Below are positions 5,954-8,405 of a DNA stretch of 8,405 nucleotides, piece after piece; positions within the stretch are counted from its first letter, which is position 1, and each line of letters starts with the position of its first letter. A program made the position numbers and the translations under genes. Location of the stretch: positions 1 through 8,405 of the forward strand of contig CANGOK010000143.1 of the NCBI GenBank assembly GCA_947455285.1, written 5' to 3'. Source of the DNA: Beijerinckiaceae bacterium. GTDB lineage: Bacteria; Pseudomonadota; Alphaproteobacteria; Rhizobiales; Beijerinckiaceae. The notes beneath the pieces are model-generated. The model worked only from the letters and a program-made list of their open reading frames with translations. It did not search any database and was not told where the DNA came from.

Positions 5954-7063
5954 ATGAGCGAAAGCACCCCCGCCCGCTACGGCATAGATCCCTATCTCGA
6001 CTGGATCGAGAAGGAAGGTCTGCCAGTCACCGAGGACTACGGGATCGACCTCTTCAAGGTCGAAACCAAGATGTGGCCGCGCGTGGGCGTGAAGGGCGCA
6101 GCCGTGCATCTGAAGGGCCGTGGCGACTTCTGCAACATGTTCCTCATGGAACTGCCGCCGGGCGGCTCAACCGAACCCCAGCGCCATCTTTATGAAGACG
6201 TCTATTACGTGCTCGAAGGTTCCGGCTCCACGCAGGTCGAGCTCGCTGACGGCACCAAGCGCAGCTTCGAATGGGGGCCCAAAAGCCTCTTCGCCATTCC
6301 GCTGAACGCCACGCATCGCCACTTCAATTCCAGCGGCCGCGAGCGCGCGCTGCTGGTCACCACCACCGACATGCCTCTGGTGATGAACACCTTCCACAAC
6401 GAGAAGTTCGTGTTCGACACGAAGTTCGACTTCTCGGAGCGCGCCGGCAAGAGCGGCTATTACAGCGGCGAAGGCGATCTCATCACCGTTCGCCCCGGCA
6501 ACCATATGTGGGAGACGAACTTCGTTCCCGATCTCGCGGCCATCGAGCTCAAGAGCTGGGGCGATCGCGGCGCGGGCGGCACCAACATCATGTTCGTGCT
6601 GGCTGACGGCACCATGCACGCCCATATCTCGGAAATGCCTGTCGGCACCTACAAGAAGGGCCATCGCCACGGTCCGGGCTTCCACGTCATGTGCGTGACC
6701 GGCCACGGCTATTCGCTCCTGTGGTACGACAAGGATCAGGACTTCCTGCGCATCGACTGGAAGCACGGCGTGGTGTTCCCGCCCGCCGATCAGCAGTTCC
6801 ATCAGCACTTCAACACGAGCCCGGAGCCTGCGCGTTACCTCGCCACCGGCGTGGGCGGCCTGCGCTATCCGCTGACGGTGCAGCAGCGCCGCTCCCTGCT
6901 CGGCCTCAAGCCCGGCGAGAAGGGCGCCGTCTCCACCAGCATCAAGGAAGGCGGCGACCAGTACGAGTACGAGGATCAGGATCCCCGCATCCAGCAGATC
7001 TGGATCGAGGAGACGAAGAAATACGGCGTCGATCAGAAGATGGACAAATTCTTCGCGAAGTGA
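5954..7063 (+). CDS. Two-domain cupin protein (bicupin), possible dioxygenase or decarboxylase
   Basis: A cytoplasmic 369-residue protein with two cupin barrels. Domain 1 (about 60-135) shows ELPPGGSTEPQRHLYEDVYYVLEGSG, where the first motif His is replaced by Gln (Q76), H78 is kept, and motif 2 provides H121/H123 (THRHFN). Domain 2 (about 215-300) has a fuller set: H237, H239 and H244 in GHRHGPGFHVMCVTG, then H283/H285 in QQFHQHFN. At the position where classic cupins carry Glu, domain 2 carries H244, giving an all-His site. The double-barrel layout is shared with gentisate dioxygenase-type bicupins, but I cannot assign a reaction. The start is well supported by GAGGAAA at 5942-5948. The gene is tightly linked to the EutA-like gene (16-base gap) and followed by a clear terminator. 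Alternatives are a metal-binding regulatory or isomerase cupin. Confidence 0.85.
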   Translation: MSESTPARYGIDPYLDWIEKEGLPVTEDYGIDLFKVETKMWPRVGVKGAAVHLKGRGDFCNMFLMELPPGGSTEPQRHLYEDVYYVLEGSGSTQVELADGTKRSFEWGPKSLFAIPLNATHRHFNSSGRERALLVTTTDMPLVMNTFHNEKFVFDTKFDFSERAGKSGYYSGEGDLITVRPGNHMWETNFVPDLAAIELKSWGDRGAGGTNIMFVLADGTMHAHISEMPVGTYKKGHRHGPGFHVMCVTGHGYSLLWYDKDQDFLRIDWKHGVVFPPADQQFHQHFNTSPEPARYLATGVGGLRYPLTVQQRRSLLGLKPGEKGAVSTSIKEGGDQYEYEDQDPRIQQIWIEETKKYGVDQKMDKFFAK

Positions 7064-7085
7064 GACTTCGGCGCACAACTCATAG

Positions 7086-7111
7086 GCTCCCCTCCCCGGA
7101 GGGGAGCTTTT
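7086..7111 (+). terminator. Intrinsic (Rho-independent) terminator after the cupin gene
   Basis: GCTCCCCTCC (7086-7095) is followed by two bases and then GGAGGGGAGC (7098-7107), a perfect stem (realistically 9 bp with a 4-base loop), directly followed by TTTT (7108-7111) and a further T-rich stretch (CTGCTT). It begins 22 bases after the cupin stop codon. This is the strongest regulatory-type signal in the window and should end, or partly end, the transcript from the upstream genes. Confidence 0.85.
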
Positions 7112-7152
7112 CTGCTTAAAGAATACGACTGCGAAATTCGAAGGGGACACTC

Positions 7153-8136
7153 ATGGGCAATATCCATCTGACGCTGGCTTGTGGCGATTATGAAATCGTT
7201 CGCGCGCTTAAGGAGGGCGCGGTCAAGGTGGATGGCGTCGATCTGACCGTCCTCACCGATATCGATTCCAGCACACGCCACTGGCGCTTCATCCGCAACC
7301 GCGAATTCGATGTGGCGGAAGTCTCAGCATCTTCCTATCTGCTGGCGCGCGACAACGGCATGGAGTTTGAGGGCATCCCAGTCTTCCTGCATCGCCGCTT
7401 CCGCCATGAATTCATCTTCGTGAACGCGAAGAAGGGCATCCGCACCCCCAAGGACCTCATCGGCAAGAAGGTCGGCGTGAAGTCGTTTCAGGTCAGCGCG
7501 ATCCTGTGGATGCGCGGCATTCTCGAACACGAATACGGCGTGCCGCACAAGTCGATCCACTGGCATTCCGAGATCGACGAGGACGTCGAATTCACCCCGG
7601 CGCCCGACCTTAAATGGACGCGCCTCGCCGATAATCAGACGCTCGAAGACATGCTCGTTGCGGGCGAGCTTGATGCGGTGATCCATTCCGACATCATCGA
7701 GCCCTATCTTCAGGGCGACCCCAACGTCGCGCGCCTCTTCGATGACTACAAGGGCGAGGAAGAGCGCTACTTCAAGAAAACCGGCATCTTCCCCATCATG
7801 CATGTGATGGGCATCAAGCGCGAGATCGTCGAGCAACATCCCTGGGTGCCGGTCAATCTCTACAAGGCTTTCGACAAGGCCAAGGCCATCGGCATGAAGC
7901 GCATGTTCAACCCGCGCATCGCCCCGCTCGCCTGGTATCGCCACGCCCTTGAAGAGCAGCGCAAGTTGCTGGGTGAGGACCCCTGGGAATATGGCCTCTC
8001 CGACGCCAACCGCCACAACCTCGACACGCTCGTTGGCTATTCGCATGAACAGGGCATGTTGAAGCGCCACTGGCCGCTCGACGAACTGTTCCTAAGCGTG
8101 TCTCAGGGCCGCAAGCGCGGCGGCTTCCGCGTCTGA
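7153..8136 (+). CDS. 4,5-dihydroxyphthalate decarboxylase-like protein (periplasmic-binding-protein fold, cytoplasmic)
   Basis: The 327-residue product belongs to the group annotated as 4,5-dihydroxyphthalate decarboxylase (Pht5-like), related in fold to NMT1/THI5 and ABC-transporter solute-binding proteins. It has no signal peptide (MGNIHLTLACGDYEIVRAL), so it probably works in the cytoplasm rather than as a transport receptor. Family-typical stretches include HEFIFVNAKKGIRTPKDL (85-102), GKKVGVKSF (104-112), WMRGILEHEYGV (119-130) and the GELDAVIHSD region (171-180). Pht5 of Pseudomonas decarboxylates 4,5-dihydroxyphthalate to protocatechuate; many relatives have no proven substrate. The ribosome binding site AAGGGG at 7141-7146 supports the ATG at 7153. 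It lies just after an intrinsic terminator, so it either has its own promoter in 7112-7140 or depends on read-through. It precedes the nadC-like gene by 16 bases and is probably co-transcribed with it. Confidence 0.83.
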   Translation: MGNIHLTLACGDYEIVRALKEGAVKVDGVDLTVLTDIDSSTRHWRFIRNREFDVAEVSASSYLLARDNGMEFEGIPVFLHRRFRHEFIFVNAKKGIRTPKDLIGKKVGVKSFQVSAILWMRGILEHEYGVPHKSIHWHSEIDEDVEFTPAPDLKWTRLADNQTLEDMLVAGELDAVIHSDIIEPYLQGDPNVARLFDDYKGEEERYFKKTGIFPIMHVMGIKREIVEQHPWVPVNLYKAFDKAKAIGMKRMFNPRIAPLAWYRHALEEQRKLLGEDPWEYGLSDANRHNLDTLVGYSHEQGMLKRHWPLDELFLSVSQGRKRGGFRV

Positions 8137-8152
8137 TCAGGGATCGAACATC

Positions 8153-8405
8153 ATGGCCATGTCTTTCTTTAATCCGATCTATCTTGAAAACGCCGTGCGC
8201 GCCGCCCTCGATGAGGACCTCGGCCGCGCTGGCGACATCACCACGCTGGCGACGATCCCCCACGGCAAGCAGGCGACCGCCGTGTTCGCCGTGCGCAAGC
8301 CTGGCGTCGTCTGCGGCCTGCCCATCGCGGAAGCAGCCTTCCGCTTGATCGACCCCAGCGTTCGCTTTGAGGCGTTGGTGGAAGACGGCGCGAAAGTGCC
8401 AGGCA
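8153..8405 (+). CDS. nadC: NadC-like quinolinate phosphoribosyltransferase, N-terminal part (runs off right edge)
   Basis: The first 84 codons are present; the frame is open to the window end. The N-terminus carries the family block AVRAALDEDLGRAGDITT (about 14-31), then the start of the alpha/beta sandwich region with VRKPGVVCGLPIAEAAF (about 46-62) and EDGAKV, matching carboxylating nicotinate-nucleotide pyrophosphorylase. The known enzyme converts quinolinate and phosphoribosyl pyrophosphate to nicotinate mononucleotide, CO2 and pyrophosphate. AGGGA at 8139-8143 supports the ATG at 8153; a second ATG at 8159 is too far from it. In many bacteria nadC lies with nadA and nadB; here it follows a decarboxylase-like gene by 16 bases. 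It may be the housekeeping gene or a paralogue (NadC- or ModD-like) for another pyridine acid; the catalytic residues lie outside the window. Confidence 0.85.
   Translation, partial: MAMSFFNPIYLENAVRAALDEDLGRAGDITTLATIPHGKQATAVFAVRKPGVVCGLPIAEAAFRLIDPSVRFEALVEDGAKVPG

Noticed and set aside
6167..7150. Long minus-strand open frame (327 codons) opposite the bicupin gene
   Set aside because: It is the antisense of a well-supported cupin gene with clear motifs and a good ribosome binding site. Long antisense frames are common in GC-rich genes, and its translation shows low-complexity Ala/Leu/Val/Gly/Glu-rich sequence with no domain.
7324..8070. 248-codon minus-strand frame opposite the Pht5-like gene
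   Set aside because: It is an antisense shadow of a family-matching protein and has no domain or supporting start signal.
7153..8136. Reading the Pht5-like protein as an ABC-transporter solute-binding protein
   Set aside because: The fold is shared, but there is no signal peptide or lipobox, and no permease or ATPase gene is next to it.

Overview
The window looks like chromosome from a GC-rich alphaproteobacterium, plausibly a methylotroph or methanotroph of the Hyphomicrobiales. This rests on the GC-rich third codon positions, the start of an NAD-linked formate dehydrogenase operon (fdsG-fdsB), and alphaproteobacterial-style proteins. The taxonomic call is an inference; there is no rRNA or other marker gene here. 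I see no tRNA, rRNA, CRISPR array, insertion sequence or phage gene.

Left part (1-1388, minus strand): the first codons of fdsB overlap the stop of fdsG by four bases (ATGA), so these are the first two genes of a formate dehydrogenase operon running off the left edge. Upstream and in the same direction lies an exported protein of unknown function that looks like an outer-membrane beta-barrel. A 143-bp AT-rich divergent spacer with a perfect 9-bp inverted repeat (1423-1431 / 1448-1456) separates it from the next gene.

Middle part (1532-3402): a 2-oxoglutarate/Fe(II) oxygenase on the plus strand converges, with a 2-bp gap, on a 12-helix MFS transporter on the minus strand. The transporter carries the antiporter-type motif C, so it is more likely an exporter.

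Right part (3522-8405, plus strand), the most interesting region: five genes in one direction encode a class II aldolase/adducin-family enzyme, an EutA-like ASKHA ATPase (reactivating factor of B12-dependent ethanolamine ammonia-lyase) with no eutB/eutC in view, a two-domain cupin, a 4,5-dihydroxyphthalate decarboxylase-like protein (periplasmic-binding-protein fold, no signal peptide), and the N-terminus of a NadC-like quinolinate phosphoribosyltransferase. The last three follow each other with good ribosome binding sites. A clear intrinsic terminator lies between the cupin and decarboxylase-like genes, so the set may be more than one transcription unit. The MFS gene is divergent from the first gene of this set.

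I do not recognise this five-gene combination as a described pathway. Two possible decarboxylases, a possible cupin dioxygenase and a phosphoribosyltransferase acting on a pyridine diacid suggest handling of an aromatic or pyridine carboxylate, either degraded or built into a nucleotide-like product. That is a hypothesis from family membership and gene order only.
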